In this document: positions 1-8,113 of the stretch, one piece after another
Position numbering within the stretch: position 1 is the stretch's first letter
How the letters are laid out: each line of letters opens with the position of its first letter
Source of the DNA: Woeseia oceani
Lineage (GTDB): Bacteria > Pseudomonadota > Gammaproteobacteria > Steroidobacterales > Woeseiaceae
Assembly (NCBI RefSeq): GCF_001677435.1
Contig: NZ_CP016268.1
Coordinates: 981,001-1,045,000 of the forward strand
Direction: 5' to 3'
Length of the DNA stretch: 64,000 bases
Notes under the pieces: generated by a model
The model's input: the letters and a program-made list of their open reading frames with translations, nothing else
Database searches by the model: none
Told to the model about the DNA's origin: nothing
Translations under genes and position numbers: made by a program

Positions 1-1
1 T

Positions 2-436
2 TACATGGTGTGTAATGACGTAAGTGTGCGGGATTGGCAACTACGATCGCCAACCTCGACGCTCGGTAAATCATTCGACACCCACGGCCCTACCGGACCA
101 TGGTTGACTACACGTGATGAGGTACCAGACCCTCACCGGTTGTCGCTGAAAACCTGGGTCAATGGCGAGCTGCGGATGGACGGCCGCAGCGATGAATTTC
201 TGCATAACATCGACACGATGATTGCTGAACTATCCACTGTTTTCACGCTGGAGCCCGGGGACATACTTGCGACGGGTTCGCCCGCTGGAGTCGGAGCATT
301 GATGACACCGCCAGCGTTCCTTCGCAGTGGAGATGTGGTCAGGGTCGAGGTCGAAGGTCTCGGTGCGATCGAGAACAAAGTGCTGGATGAACCAGACGGC
401 TACGTCTACGTCCCGCTTCTCTCCAGCGACGGGTAG
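2..436 (+). CDS. Fumarylacetoacetate hydrolase family protein, C-terminal part
   Basis: The gene enters from the left edge, so only about 145 C-terminal residues are visible; the frame is open to the first base and the stop is TAG. The fragment has the family signature NDVSVRDWQ followed by a GPW segment and a GDILATGSPAGVG loop, which line the active site of FAH-fold hydrolases and decarboxylases that cleave C-C bonds in beta-diketo acids. It is clearly paralogous to the complete FAH gene at 3333, which shows the same blocks in the same order. The next gene starts 8 bp downstream, so it belongs to the operon. The substrate is unknown; a ring-cleavage product hydrolase or isomerase is the natural inference. 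Confidence 0.9.
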   Translation, partial: YMVCNDVSVRDWQLRSPTSTLGKSFDTHGPTGPWLTTRDEVPDPHRLSLKTWVNGELRMDGRSDEFLHNIDTMIAELSTVFTLEPGDILATGSPAGVGALMTPPAFLRSGDVVRVEVEGLGAIENKVLDEPDGYVYVPLLSSDG

Positions 437-444
437 TTCGTTCA

Positions 445-1533
445 ATGCGCGCAATAGTCATAGAAAAGTACGGCGCCGCGGCCGATGTACTCTTGTACAA
501 GACGGATATTCCAACCCCAACAATTGCTGATAACGAAGTTCTGATCGAAGTGCATGCATCCGCACTCAATCCGGTGGATTGCGCAGCCAGAGCCGGCTAC
601 GGGCAAAACATTTTCAAAACAATGTGGGGGGAACTACCTTTGGTGCTCGGCCGTGATGCGGCGGGAGTGATTGTGCAGGTCGGAAAAAATGTCGCTGGCT
701 TCAAGTGTGGCGACGAGGTATACGCGGCGCCCCACATCGGCTGTCACGCAGAATACGTCGCCGTCGACGCGTCGTACATCGCTAAAAAACCGCGCAACCT
801 CAGTTATCTGGAAGCCGCGAGTTTGCCATTCGTAGCGCTGACGGCGTGGACAGCACTCGTGGACAACGCCGGTTTCAGTGCTGAAAACGCGGCTGGCAAG
901 AAAGTTGTGATACCGCGGGCGGCCGGCGGTGTAGGCAGTTTCGCGGTGCAGTTGATGAAAGCGTGGGGTGCCTACGTAGTCGGGCTCTGCAGCGAACGAA
1001 ATTTCGATTTTGTACGCGCGCTCGGCGCCGATGAAGTTATCGACTATACGAAGGCCGATTTCTCGGCACAGCTGACGGCTTTTGATTGCGCCTTCGATAC
1101 CGTCGGCCGAAGCAGTGACTTTGAATCGGCCGACTTGCGAGGCGCTACCGATCCCGCGGGCGAACATTTCGACGAGAAATTGATGTCAATGCTCAAACGA
1201 GACAGCGGTGCTGCGTATGTCACTGTCTGTTCGCCAAAGATGGCGCTGACAGATCGCCACGGTCTGGACGAAGGTATTGAACGCGCACGTGTCATCTTTG
1301 AAGAAAGATCGGCTGCACAGGAAAAGCTGGGTCGACGATATTACTGGTCGTTCTGCAACCCAAGCGGTGCTGCGTTGACTGAAATCAGCCAGTTATTGGA
1401 GCAGGGCAAGATTCTCCCATTGATAGACAAAGTCTATCGATTGGAACATATGGTCGCTGCTCACGAATACTGCGAGTCGAAACAGGCTCAGGGCAAGATC
1501 GCTATAGACATCCGGGAAGACGGAAAGCCGTAA
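445..1533 (+). CDS. MDR-superfamily zinc-independent alcohol dehydrogenase / quinone oxidoreductase
   Basis: 362 residues, close to the usual length for quinone-oxidoreductase-like MDR proteins. The N-terminal GroES-like domain shows ALNPVDCAARAG and the LGRDAAGVI block; the Rossmann domain begins with AAGGVGSFAVQLMKAWGA near residue 155 and continues to GADEVIDY. The cysteine pattern of structural zinc is absent, which fits the NAD(P)H:quinone reductase/RTN4IP1 branch. The likely role is NAD(P)H-dependent reduction of an enone or quinone intermediate in the surrounding catabolic pathway (inference). An ATG 8 bp after the preceding stop is the first sensible start. The family call is secure, the substrate is not. 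Confidence 0.9.
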   Translation: MRAIVIEKYGAAADVLLYKTDIPTPTIADNEVLIEVHASALNPVDCAARAGYGQNIFKTMWGELPLVLGRDAAGVIVQVGKNVAGFKCGDEVYAAPHIGCHAEYVAVDASYIAKKPRNLSYLEAASLPFVALTAWTALVDNAGFSAENAAGKKVVIPRAAGGVGSFAVQLMKAWGAYVVGLCSERNFDFVRALGADEVIDYTKADFSAQLTAFDCAFDTVGRSSDFESADLRGATDPAGEHFDEKLMSMLKRDSGAAYVTVCSPKMALTDRHGLDEGIERARVIFEERSAAQEKLGRRYYWSFCNPSGAALTEISQLLEQGKILPLIDKVYRLEHMVAAHEYCESKQAQGKIAIDIREDGKP

Positions 1534-1551
1534 TTGTTGAGGTGACAGGAT

Positions 1552-2160
1552 ATGGAAAAGTTTAATGCAAAACTGGCTGTGCCCGCCAGAGAGCGAGGCA
1601 AGCTGGCTCCGATCAGAATGTCTCATGTCGTAATTGGCACGAACCCGGAGAACTACGAAGCGATGGTGGAGTGGTACCTCACCTATTTTGAGGGCGAAAT
1701 CGCTTACGCGAATGACGATGTGGCCTTCATCGGCTTCGACGAAGAGCATCACCGGGTTGCTATTGCCGCGATACCGGGCCTTGTGCGGCCGCCGGCCAAT
1801 AGCACAGGCGTCAATCATTTTGCATTCACTTACAACGATCTGGATGAGCTGCTGGCGACTTACGTCAGGCTTAAGAAAGAGGGCATCGAGCCCTATTGGC
1901 CGATCCTGCACGGTCCGACGACTTCCTTGTACTACAAAGATCCGGATCAGAATCGAGTGGAGATTTTGTGTGACAACCTGAAGGGTGAAGAGCTACTGGA
2001 GTTTTTCACATCCGGCGCCTTTGACGAAAATTTCATGGGCATCATATTCGATCCCGATGACTGGATAGAGCAACGCAAGAACGGCGTCAGTGCAGAGGAG
2101 CTTACCAGCAGGGATAAATTGCCTGAAGGCAAGACAGCCTGGGACATGTTCCGGGATTAA
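1552..2160 (+). CDS. VOC-family protein, extradiol-dioxygenase-like, with intact metal triad
   Basis: 202 residues with a strong GAGGTGA ribosome site before the ATG. The single VOC module carries His25 (in RMSHVVIGT), His89 (in GVNHFAFTY) and Glu137 (in NRVEILCDN), the 2-His-1-carboxylate set that binds Fe(II) or Mn(II) in extradiol ring-cleavage dioxygenases. A C-terminal tail of about 55 residues extends beyond the usual fold. One-module proteins of this kind are often labelled biphenyl-2,3-diol dioxygenase-related, though many remain untested. Its position between an oxidoreductase and FAH hydrolases, with a flavin hydroxylase downstream, makes a ring-cleaving role plausible but unproved. 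Confidence 0.85.
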   Translation: MEKFNAKLAVPARERGKLAPIRMSHVVIGTNPENYEAMVEWYLTYFEGEIAYANDDVAFIGFDEEHHRVAIAAIPGLVRPPANSTGVNHFAFTYNDLDELLATYVRLKKEGIEPYWPILHGPTTSLYYKDPDQNRVEILCDNLKGEELLEFFTSGAFDENFMGIIFDPDDWIEQRKNGVSAEELTSRDKLPEGKTAWDMFRD

Positions 2161-2163
2161 GAA

Positions 2164-2715
2164 ATGACCTTTGCAAGCCGGCCAAGATTGAGCCATGTGG
2201 GCATCTTTGTGCAGAACATGGCGCCCATGCTGGAGTTTTACCTTGGCGTGTTCGGGTTCGTGGTGAGTGACGAAGGCTACGGAACGGTGATGCCCGTGAA
2301 ACTGGTGTTCCTGACCGGCGATTCGTCGATGCACCATCAACTCGTACTGGCGTCCGGCCGGCCTGCCGAGGCTGCATTTTCCACCGTCAACCAGCTCTCC
2401 TTCACGGTGACAGACCTGGATCAACTACGGGCTATCCGGCTGCGATTGCTTGAGTATGGCGCGACGGACATTCGCGGCGTCAATCACGGCAATGCGTGGT
2501 CAGTTTATGCGCACGATCCGGAAGGAAATACGATCGAGGTGTATCTCGACAGTCCGTTTTATGTTCCTCAACCGCATTACGATCCACTGGACCTCAATTT
2601 GACTGACGAGGAGATCCTCGAGCAGACGGAACAAGCTTGCCGTCAAGACTCGGCCTTTATGCTGCGTGAAGACTGGCAGCGGGAGCTGGCGAAAAAACTG
2701 GAGGAGGCATCCTGA
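2164..2715 (+). CDS. VOC-family protein, second copy, incomplete triad
   Basis: 183 residues, starting 3 bp after the previous stop. It begins with LSHVGIFVQNM and ends its fold with HDPEGNTIEVYLD, so His11 and Glu125 are present. The position of the middle histidine reads NQLSFTV instead of NHxAF, so the canonical triad is not complete. His57, His58 or His108 might substitute. Together with the preceding gene it could form a two-protein enzyme, or it could serve as an isomerase or lyase subunit. The last base of its stop codon is shared with the next ATG, so the genes are translationally coupled. Confidence 0.85.
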   Translation: MTFASRPRLSHVGIFVQNMAPMLEFYLGVFGFVVSDEGYGTVMPVKLVFLTGDSSMHHQLVLASGRPAEAAFSTVNQLSFTVTDLDQLRAIRLRLLEYGATDIRGVNHGNAWSVYAHDPEGNTIEVYLDSPFYVPQPHYDPLDLNLTDEEILEQTEQACRQDSAFMLREDWQRELAKKLEEAS

Positions 2716-3290
2716 TGCCGGAGATTCGCAAAACGATCCTGACGGTTGAAGAAATTCATCATGAAGGCGGGCCAGCAGTTGCACGACCTTTACGGCTCGG
2801 GTCCATCGCTGCGGTTGTGAAGAACCCGTTCGCCGGCGGCTACGAAGCCGACCTCGTGGGTTTTATGCAAGCACTCAAACCGCTGGGTCGGGAACTGGCC
2901 GAGCGATTGATTGCGGCACTCGGTGACAGTGGAGAGATTCAGTCCTATGGAAAAGGTGCAATTGTAGGTGGCGACGGCGAGATCGAGCACGGCGCCATGT
3001 GGCACGAGCCCGGTGGCTGGGGAATGCGAGAAGCACTCGGTGGCACGCTGGCAATTGTTCCGTCCAACAAAGTCGTTGGTGCCATAGGCACACGACTCAT
3101 GGTGCCTTTGTCCCACATCAATGCCGCGTATGTCCGGGGCCACTTCGCCAGTGCGGAAATCGGCATCTACGACGCTCCGCGCCGGGACGAAATTGTCTAC
3201 GGCCTTGTGATGGCAACGGGCGGACGAATTCACGACAGATTAGGCGGACTTGCTGTCGCTGATATTAAAGGCGAGGACGGTCTGCGCTGA
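2715..3290 (+). CDS. AA_synth / DUF1185 family protein
   Basis: 191 residues; its ATG overlaps the previous stop (TGATG). The sequence matches the family often annotated as amino acid synthesis protein (DUF1185, PF06684): an N-terminal RKTILTVEEIHHEGG block, KNPFAGGYEADL, a YGKGAIVGGDGEIEHGAM segment and a C-terminal RDEIVYGLVMATGGRIHDR block. The biochemical role of the family is not firmly established. Members commonly occur in degradation clusters for aromatic or heterocyclic acids, as here between VOC and FAH genes. The function should be treated as unknown, with a probable catalytic role in ring-product processing inferred from context only. Confidence 0.85.
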   Translation: MPEIRKTILTVEEIHHEGGPAVARPLRLGSIAAVVKNPFAGGYEADLVGFMQALKPLGRELAERLIAALGDSGEIQSYGKGAIVGGDGEIEHGAMWHEPGGWGMREALGGTLAIVPSNKVVGAIGTRLMVPLSHINAAYVRGHFASAEIGIYDAPRRDEIVYGLVMATGGRIHDRLGGLAVADIKGEDGLR

Positions 3291-3332
3291 CAGCAAGACC
3301 TATCCCGCGAAACTGAATATGAGGAGTATGCA

Positions 3333-4181
3333 ATGAGACTGGTTTCCTATGAGTCGAACGGTTCGGCGGCCTACGGAGCAGTAATAGAAGGTGGGATCGT
3401 GAATCTTTCCCGACAAATGGGCAGCGAGTACCCGGGCCTGGCATCGATACTGGAAACGCAACTGGATCGTGCCCGCGACATAGTCGCATCGGCGAGTCCC
3501 GATGTTTCACTCGACGACATAACATTTCTGCCGGTAATTCCGCGGCCGTCGAAAATACTGCTGGCAGCTGTCAACTACGCCGATCACATGAAAGAAGCCA
3601 ATCGGGACCATACCGAGAATCCCGTGCTGTTCATTCGGCTCGCCGATTCGCAGACGGGTCATCGTCAGGCCATTATCCGCCCGCGGGTGTCGGAACGACT
3701 CGATTACGAAGGTGAACTTGCACTCGTTATTGGCAAGCCAGGACGACATATCTTGCAGGACGATGCGATGTTGCACGTTGCCGGCTATTCTTGCTACAAC
3801 GACGCCAGTGTACGGGACTGGCAGCGACACACCAGTCAGTTTACGGCGGGTAAGAACTTTGCGTCGACCGGAGCATTCGGGCCATGGCTGGTGACGTCGG
3901 ACGAAATTAAAGACCCGTTCAATCTGGATCTGATGACTCGAATTAACGGCAAGGAACTCCAGCGTAGCAACACCTCATTGTTAATCCACTCCATGCAAAA
4001 GCTGATTTCCTACATTTCCGATTTCACACCGTTGTTCCCTGGGGACGTCATTGTCACCGGTACCTGTGGTGGCGTGGGCTTCTTGCGCGAACCACCGATT
4101 TTTCTGAAACCCGGCGATACCGTCGAAGTGGAAGTTTCCGAGGTGGGCACGCTGGTCAACTCGGTTGCCGACGAGGCGTGA
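3333..4181 (+). CDS. Fumarylacetoacetate hydrolase family protein
   Basis: 282 residues with an AGGAG ribosome site 9 bp before the ATG. After an N-terminal domain of about 65 residues comes the FAH fold. Metal ligands Glu126 and Glu128 lie in DYEGELALVIG, and Asp157 in CYNDASVRDWQ, the usual Mg/Mn-binding E-E-D set. The GDVIVTGTCGGVG loop follows near residue 240. This set predicts a metal-dependent C-C hydrolase, decarboxylase or isomerase acting on a diketo acid. It is the full-length paralogue of the truncated gene at the left edge. Two FAH genes in one operon suggest two successive steps or two entry substrates. Confidence 0.92.
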   Translation: MRLVSYESNGSAAYGAVIEGGIVNLSRQMGSEYPGLASILETQLDRARDIVASASPDVSLDDITFLPVIPRPSKILLAAVNYADHMKEANRDHTENPVLFIRLADSQTGHRQAIIRPRVSERLDYEGELALVIGKPGRHILQDDAMLHVAGYSCYNDASVRDWQRHTSQFTAGKNFASTGAFGPWLVTSDEIKDPFNLDLMTRINGKELQRSNTSLLIHSMQKLISYISDFTPLFPGDVIVTGTCGGVGFLREPPIFLKPGDTVEVEVSEVGTLVNSVADEA

Positions 4182-4226
4182 TGGTTTGCGTGCCTTGCTG
4201 TTGTTCAGTACCAGTTAGCAAGCAAC

Positions 4227-5336
4227 GTGGCTGATGTTCGCCTTGTGGTCGTTGGCGCCGGGGTTATCGGGCTGGCGGTGGCCAGGGAGGCTGCAATGCG
4301 CGGTATCGAGACCATCGTTCTCGAAGCTGGGACCAATATCGGCAGCGAAACGTCGTCGCGCAACAGTGAGGTAATACACGGCGGTATCTACTATGCCGCC
4401 GGCAGTCTGAAGGCCTTGCACTGTCTTGCAGGGCGCAAGCGACTTTATCGCTACGCCGAAGAACGCAATATTCCGTTCAGCCGCTGTGGCAAGCTGATTG
4501 TGGCGAACAGCGAGGGCGAAGACAGTGTTCTGCGGGGGCTGCTTGATCGTTCCATCAAGAACGGGCTCACTGGCGACGATGCGCTGCGCTACCTGAACGC
4601 GCGGGAAGTCAATAGGCTGGAACCCAATGTGCACGCAGTCTCAGCTTTGTTGTCGCCGTCCACCGGTATTATTGACAGCCACTCCCTGATGCTGGCGATG
4701 CAGGCCGATGCTGAGGCAGCGGGCGCCGATCTGGTTCTGCGCAGCCGGGTTGATCAACTCGTTCCCGGTGCGCCGCATACATTAAGTGGTAACAACGACG
4801 GCGACGAGTGGCAGCTAACGGCTGACAACGTGGTGGTATCGGCCGGACTGCACTCGACGCACCTCATGCAGGGCAACGACTGGCTGCGCCCTTTGGCGCC
4901 GCAGGTCCGGATGGTGAAAGGCAATTACTTTGCCCTGTCGGGGAAAAGCCCGTTCCGGCATCTCGTGTATCCCGTCCCCGTGGAGAAAGGGCTTGGAATT
5001 CACGCAACGCTGGACCTCAGCGGTAGCACACGATTCGGTCCGGATACTGAGGACGTGGTCGACATCGACTATCGCGTGGACGAGCGTCGGCAGGCTGTAT
5101 TCGAATCGTCGATTCGCCGTTACTGGCCTGACTTGCCGGCAGACCGATTGCTGCCAGCCTATGCCGGCATACGACCGAAAGTTCAGCTCGCAGGTGCCGA
5201 AGCCGATTTTCTGATTCAGGGCCCGGACGAACTGGCTACAGCCGGTCTCGCTTTTTTGCACGGGATCGAAAGCCCTGGGTTGACCGCGTCTTTGTCACTT
5301 GCGAGCAGTGTCTGCGATCGCTTGTCACTGACCTAA
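4227..5336 (+). CDS. FAD-dependent oxidoreductase, DAO superfamily (LhgO-like)
   Basis: 369 residues from a GTG start; no in-frame ATG lies nearby. The N-terminus has the dinucleotide motif VVGAGVIGLAVAR, followed by SETSSRNSEVIHGGIYY, the block characteristic of L-2-hydroxyglutarate oxidase-like members of the D-amino-acid-oxidase superfamily; the length also fits. The C-terminus has PAYAGIRPKVQ and HGIESPGLTASLS, again as in LhgO-type enzymes. The likely reaction is FAD-linked oxidation of a 2-hydroxy acid to a 2-oxo acid with transfer to quinone or oxygen. In this operon the substrate is probably a hydroxy-acid intermediate rather than hydroxyglutarate itself (inference). Confidence 0.88.
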   Translation: MADVRLVVVGAGVIGLAVAREAAMRGIETIVLEAGTNIGSETSSRNSEVIHGGIYYAAGSLKALHCLAGRKRLYRYAEERNIPFSRCGKLIVANSEGEDSVLRGLLDRSIKNGLTGDDALRYLNAREVNRLEPNVHAVSALLSPSTGIIDSHSLMLAMQADAEAAGADLVLRSRVDQLVPGAPHTLSGNNDGDEWQLTADNVVVSAGLHSTHLMQGNDWLRPLAPQVRMVKGNYFALSGKSPFRHLVYPVPVEKGLGIHATLDLSGSTRFGPDTEDVVDIDYRVDERRQAVFESSIRRYWPDLPADRLLPAYAGIRPKVQLAGAEADFLIQGPDELATAGLAFLHGIESPGLTASLSLASSVCDRLSLT

Positions 5337-5357
5337 TACATTAAGGAGAAAGAACAG

Positions 5358-6257
5358 ATGCCGACAGTAGGCTTTTTGGGTCTTGGTCGCATGGGGCAGG
5401 CAATGGCGCCGCGTTTGCTTGAAGCCGGTTTCGACCTGACGGTGTGGAACCGTTCGTCGGCGACGACTGACAGTCTGCGCGACGCTGGTGCGAGAGTCGT
5501 TGCACAGCCCGCGGACATCTGGCGGCACACCGATGTCGCCATTAGCATGTTACGTGACTACAACGCTACGCGTTCGGTCATGGAAGATGAGAGCGGATTG
5601 TTGGCTGAGGGTTGCGTCGGCAAACTGATTTGTGACATGGCAACGTATGCGCCAGCGGATACGCTGGCACTTGCAGCGCTGGCAAATGAGCGAGGCGCGC
5701 GCTACGTGGACGCGCCGGTTGGCGGAACTGTCGATCCCGCCCGCTCGGGCAAGCTCGTGGTCTTCACTGGCGGCTCAGCTGATGACACTGATCAACTGCA
5801 GCCAATCCTGTCGCCCTTGTCCAGACGCGTCTTCAACATGGGACAGCAGGGCAACGGCGCGAAAATGAAAATGGTCATGAACCTTGTGTTGACAGTCTAC
5901 TGGGAGGCTATCGCTGAAGGTCTGGCGATGGCGGAGGGCGGCGGCCTTGATCCGGGTGCAGTCCTCGACGTGCTGGCAGAAACGCCGGCTGCCTTACCGA
6001 TATTGCTCAGCAAAAAGGAACTGCTGCTGGGCCAGTCGGATACCGTGGGTTTCGATATCAACGGCGTGCAAAAAGACATGCGAGCCGTCATGCGCACGGT
6101 GGCTGAACTGGGTTTGTCTGCACCGGCCGCCTCCGGAACTCTGGACGCCGTGAGCGCTGCAGCGAGTTGCGGCGCCTACGGCGATCAAGACGTCGCCAAG
6201 CTTGCGTCTTACCGACGCGGGCAACTCTTTAGCTGGGACCGGAAGAATGAACCGTGA
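5358..6257 (+). CDS. NAD(P)-dependent oxidoreductase, 3-hydroxyisobutyrate dehydrogenase family
   Basis: 299 residues, typical for beta-hydroxyacid dehydrogenases, with AAGGAGAAAG before the ATG. The Rossmann motif FLGLGRMGQAMAPRLLEAG opens the protein and is followed by TVWNRS. The substrate loop is DAPVGGTVDPARSGK, where most relatives have DAPVSGG. The catalytic lysine sits in GNGAKMKMVMN near residue 170. The expected reaction is reversible oxidation of a beta-hydroxy acid to its semialdehyde or keto acid. Its stop overlaps the start of the following flavoprotein gene by 11 bp, so the two are co-translated. Confidence 0.9.
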   Translation: MPTVGFLGLGRMGQAMAPRLLEAGFDLTVWNRSSATTDSLRDAGARVVAQPADIWRHTDVAISMLRDYNATRSVMEDESGLLAEGCVGKLICDMATYAPADTLALAALANERGARYVDAPVGGTVDPARSGKLVVFTGGSADDTDQLQPILSPLSRRVFNMGQQGNGAKMKMVMNLVLTVYWEAIAEGLAMAEGGGLDPGAVLDVLAETPAALPILLSKKELLLGQSDTVGFDINGVQKDMRAVMRTVAELGLSAPAASGTLDAVSAAASCGAYGDQDVAKLASYRRGQLFSWDRKNEP

Positions 6258-7842
6258 AGTGAACGACAACAGCGCGGCAACACTTCCTGCCAGTACTGAG
6301 GTCTTGATCGTTGGAGCGGGCCCCACCGGGCTGCTGGCGGCAAATTTACTGGCTGCTTACGGCCGAGATGTTGTACTCGTGGAGCGCAACGCGGGCCCGG
6401 TGCAGGAACCGCGTGCGATCATCCTCGATGATGAATTTTCCCGGGTGCTGGCTACATTGGGTGTGGAACCCGAATTGCGTGAGCACAGTTTCGGTCCCGT
6501 CGGCGTGCATTACCTGTCGCCACTGGGGTTCGCGATACTGAAGGTGGCCGGTTTTCAGACGCCCAACGGCTTTGCCAATCGCACCACAATCTGGCAACCC
6601 AAGCTGGAAGAGGCGCTGGCGCAGAACTTCGGTCGACGGTCGCCCGGCCGATTACTCTTTCGACACGAACTGAGCAGCTTCAGTCAATCGGACGACGGTG
6701 TTGTAGCCGAGGTCAAAGGCAGCTCTGGTGTGGTTCATACAATCAGTGCGCGCTACCTGCTGGCTGCCGATGGCGCGAGCAGCCTGGTTCGCGAACGCCT
6801 CGGGTTGAAGTTCGAGGGCTACTCTGCCGCCGACCAACCGCACGTCGTGGTGGATGTGGCCGATGATCCGGATGGCAGCCTGCCGTATACCAAGTTCTAT
6901 TGCGATCCGAGTCGACCCTGCACTTGTGTGCCGTTGCCCTATGGCATGCGTCGCTTCGAATTTTTCCTGTTTCCGGATGAAGACCCCCAGGCCATGCTGG
7001 AACCCGAGAATCTTGCGCGGCTGTTTCGTCCGTACCGCGACTTCTCAAAGGTTGAGGTGGTGCGCAAAGCGGTTTACGTCTTTCATTCGCGGCTGGTGGA
7101 CCGCATGCAGGTGGGCCGCGTGTTTCTTCTGGGTGATTCAGCGCATCTCATGCCGCCCTTCGGCGCGCAAGGCATGAACTCCGGCGCGAGGGACGCCAAC
7201 AATCTGGCCTGGAAGATTTCTGCCGTGCTAGCCGGTTGTGGTAATGAACGTGTATTGCAAAGCTACGATCGTGAACGACGTGACCACGTATCACGGATCA
7301 TCCGCTATTCCGTGCGCATGGGGCGGCTAAGCAATATAACTTCCCGACCGCTGGGTTTGTTGCGCGACGGAATGTTTGCGCTGCTCAATTTTTCGCCGCC
7401 AGTACGGCGCTATTTTCGTAGCATGCGACACATGCCGAAACCCGATGTCAGCGCAGGGCTGGTTGCTGGTCCAGGTGTGGGCGGTTTGACGGGACGACCC
7501 ATTCCGCGCCTGGAGTTGGTTTTAGGCGACGGCAGTTACACTAATCTGGACGACGCGATGGGAACGGGCTTTGCAGTGGTGAATATTGATGCAAATGGCG
7601 ACATGGGTGGTCCGGTTATCAATGCCAGACCATATGATCCCGCGACGCGGAGTATTCCTATTGGTCCGGATAGCAGCGCAGTGTATTCCCCGGCAGACGA
7701 GTTCGGGCAGCATTGGTGTCGCGAGAACAGCGGCAAGGTTCTGTTGGTGCGACCGGACCGCTATGTGGCTGTAGCCGCGAACGAGGCGAAGTTTGATGAG
7801 GCGTTGCAGGAGTTTCGGGTAGCAGCGGGGCAGGTAAGTTGA
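6247..7842 (+). CDS. FAD-dependent aromatic hydroxylase, MhpA / PheA-TfdB family
   Basis: 531 residues from the ATG at 6247, which has GGAAG directly upstream and overlaps the preceding gene by 11 bp. A frame open from 6202 would add a tail without family similarity. The FAD motif GAGPTG lies at about residues 23-28, the DG motif in LLAADGASSLVRERLG near residue 175, and the GD motif in FLLGDSAHLMPPFGAQGMNSG near residue 295. This is the group of single-component flavin hydroxylases that includes 3-(3-hydroxyphenyl)propionate hydroxylase. It would insert oxygen into a phenolic ring using NAD(P)H and O2, the natural first step for the downstream-type enzymes encoded before it. Confidence 0.9.
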   Translation: MNREVNDNSAATLPASTEVLIVGAGPTGLLAANLLAAYGRDVVLVERNAGPVQEPRAIILDDEFSRVLATLGVEPELREHSFGPVGVHYLSPLGFAILKVAGFQTPNGFANRTTIWQPKLEEALAQNFGRRSPGRLLFRHELSSFSQSDDGVVAEVKGSSGVVHTISARYLLAADGASSLVRERLGLKFEGYSAADQPHVVVDVADDPDGSLPYTKFYCDPSRPCTCVPLPYGMRRFEFFLFPDEDPQAMLEPENLARLFRPYRDFSKVEVVRKAVYVFHSRLVDRMQVGRVFLLGDSAHLMPPFGAQGMNSGARDANNLAWKISAVLAGCGNERVLQSYDRERRDHVSRIIRYSVRMGRLSNITSRPLGLLRDGMFALLNFSPPVRRYFRSMRHMPKPDVSAGLVAGPGVGGLTGRPIPRLELVLGDGSYTNLDDAMGTGFAVVNIDANGDMGGPVINARPYDPATRSIPIGPDSSAVYSPADEFGQHWCRENSGKVLLVRPDRYVAVAANEAKFDEALQEFRVAAGQVS

Positions 7843-8113
7843 GCGAGTCGACAGATTGCCGGGAGCGTGCTTCGCTTTAGCGTCGGGTCTTCACGTCGGT
7901 TGGCAGCGCCACGCGTATCACCGCCGCTGGTATTCGCTTGGCATTCGATTTATTGCAGACCCGGTATCCCGGGACAATACTCGGCGAACTGTTTCACGGC
8001 GCGGGTCGGAGTTCATCAACTAAAATTCAACGCCTTCCAGTTTGTTCGTCTACGTCTGCTGCTGCGTTGGCAGAGAGGTCACAGGCGCGCGGAGGTTGTA
8101 TGGCCGGTCAGAG

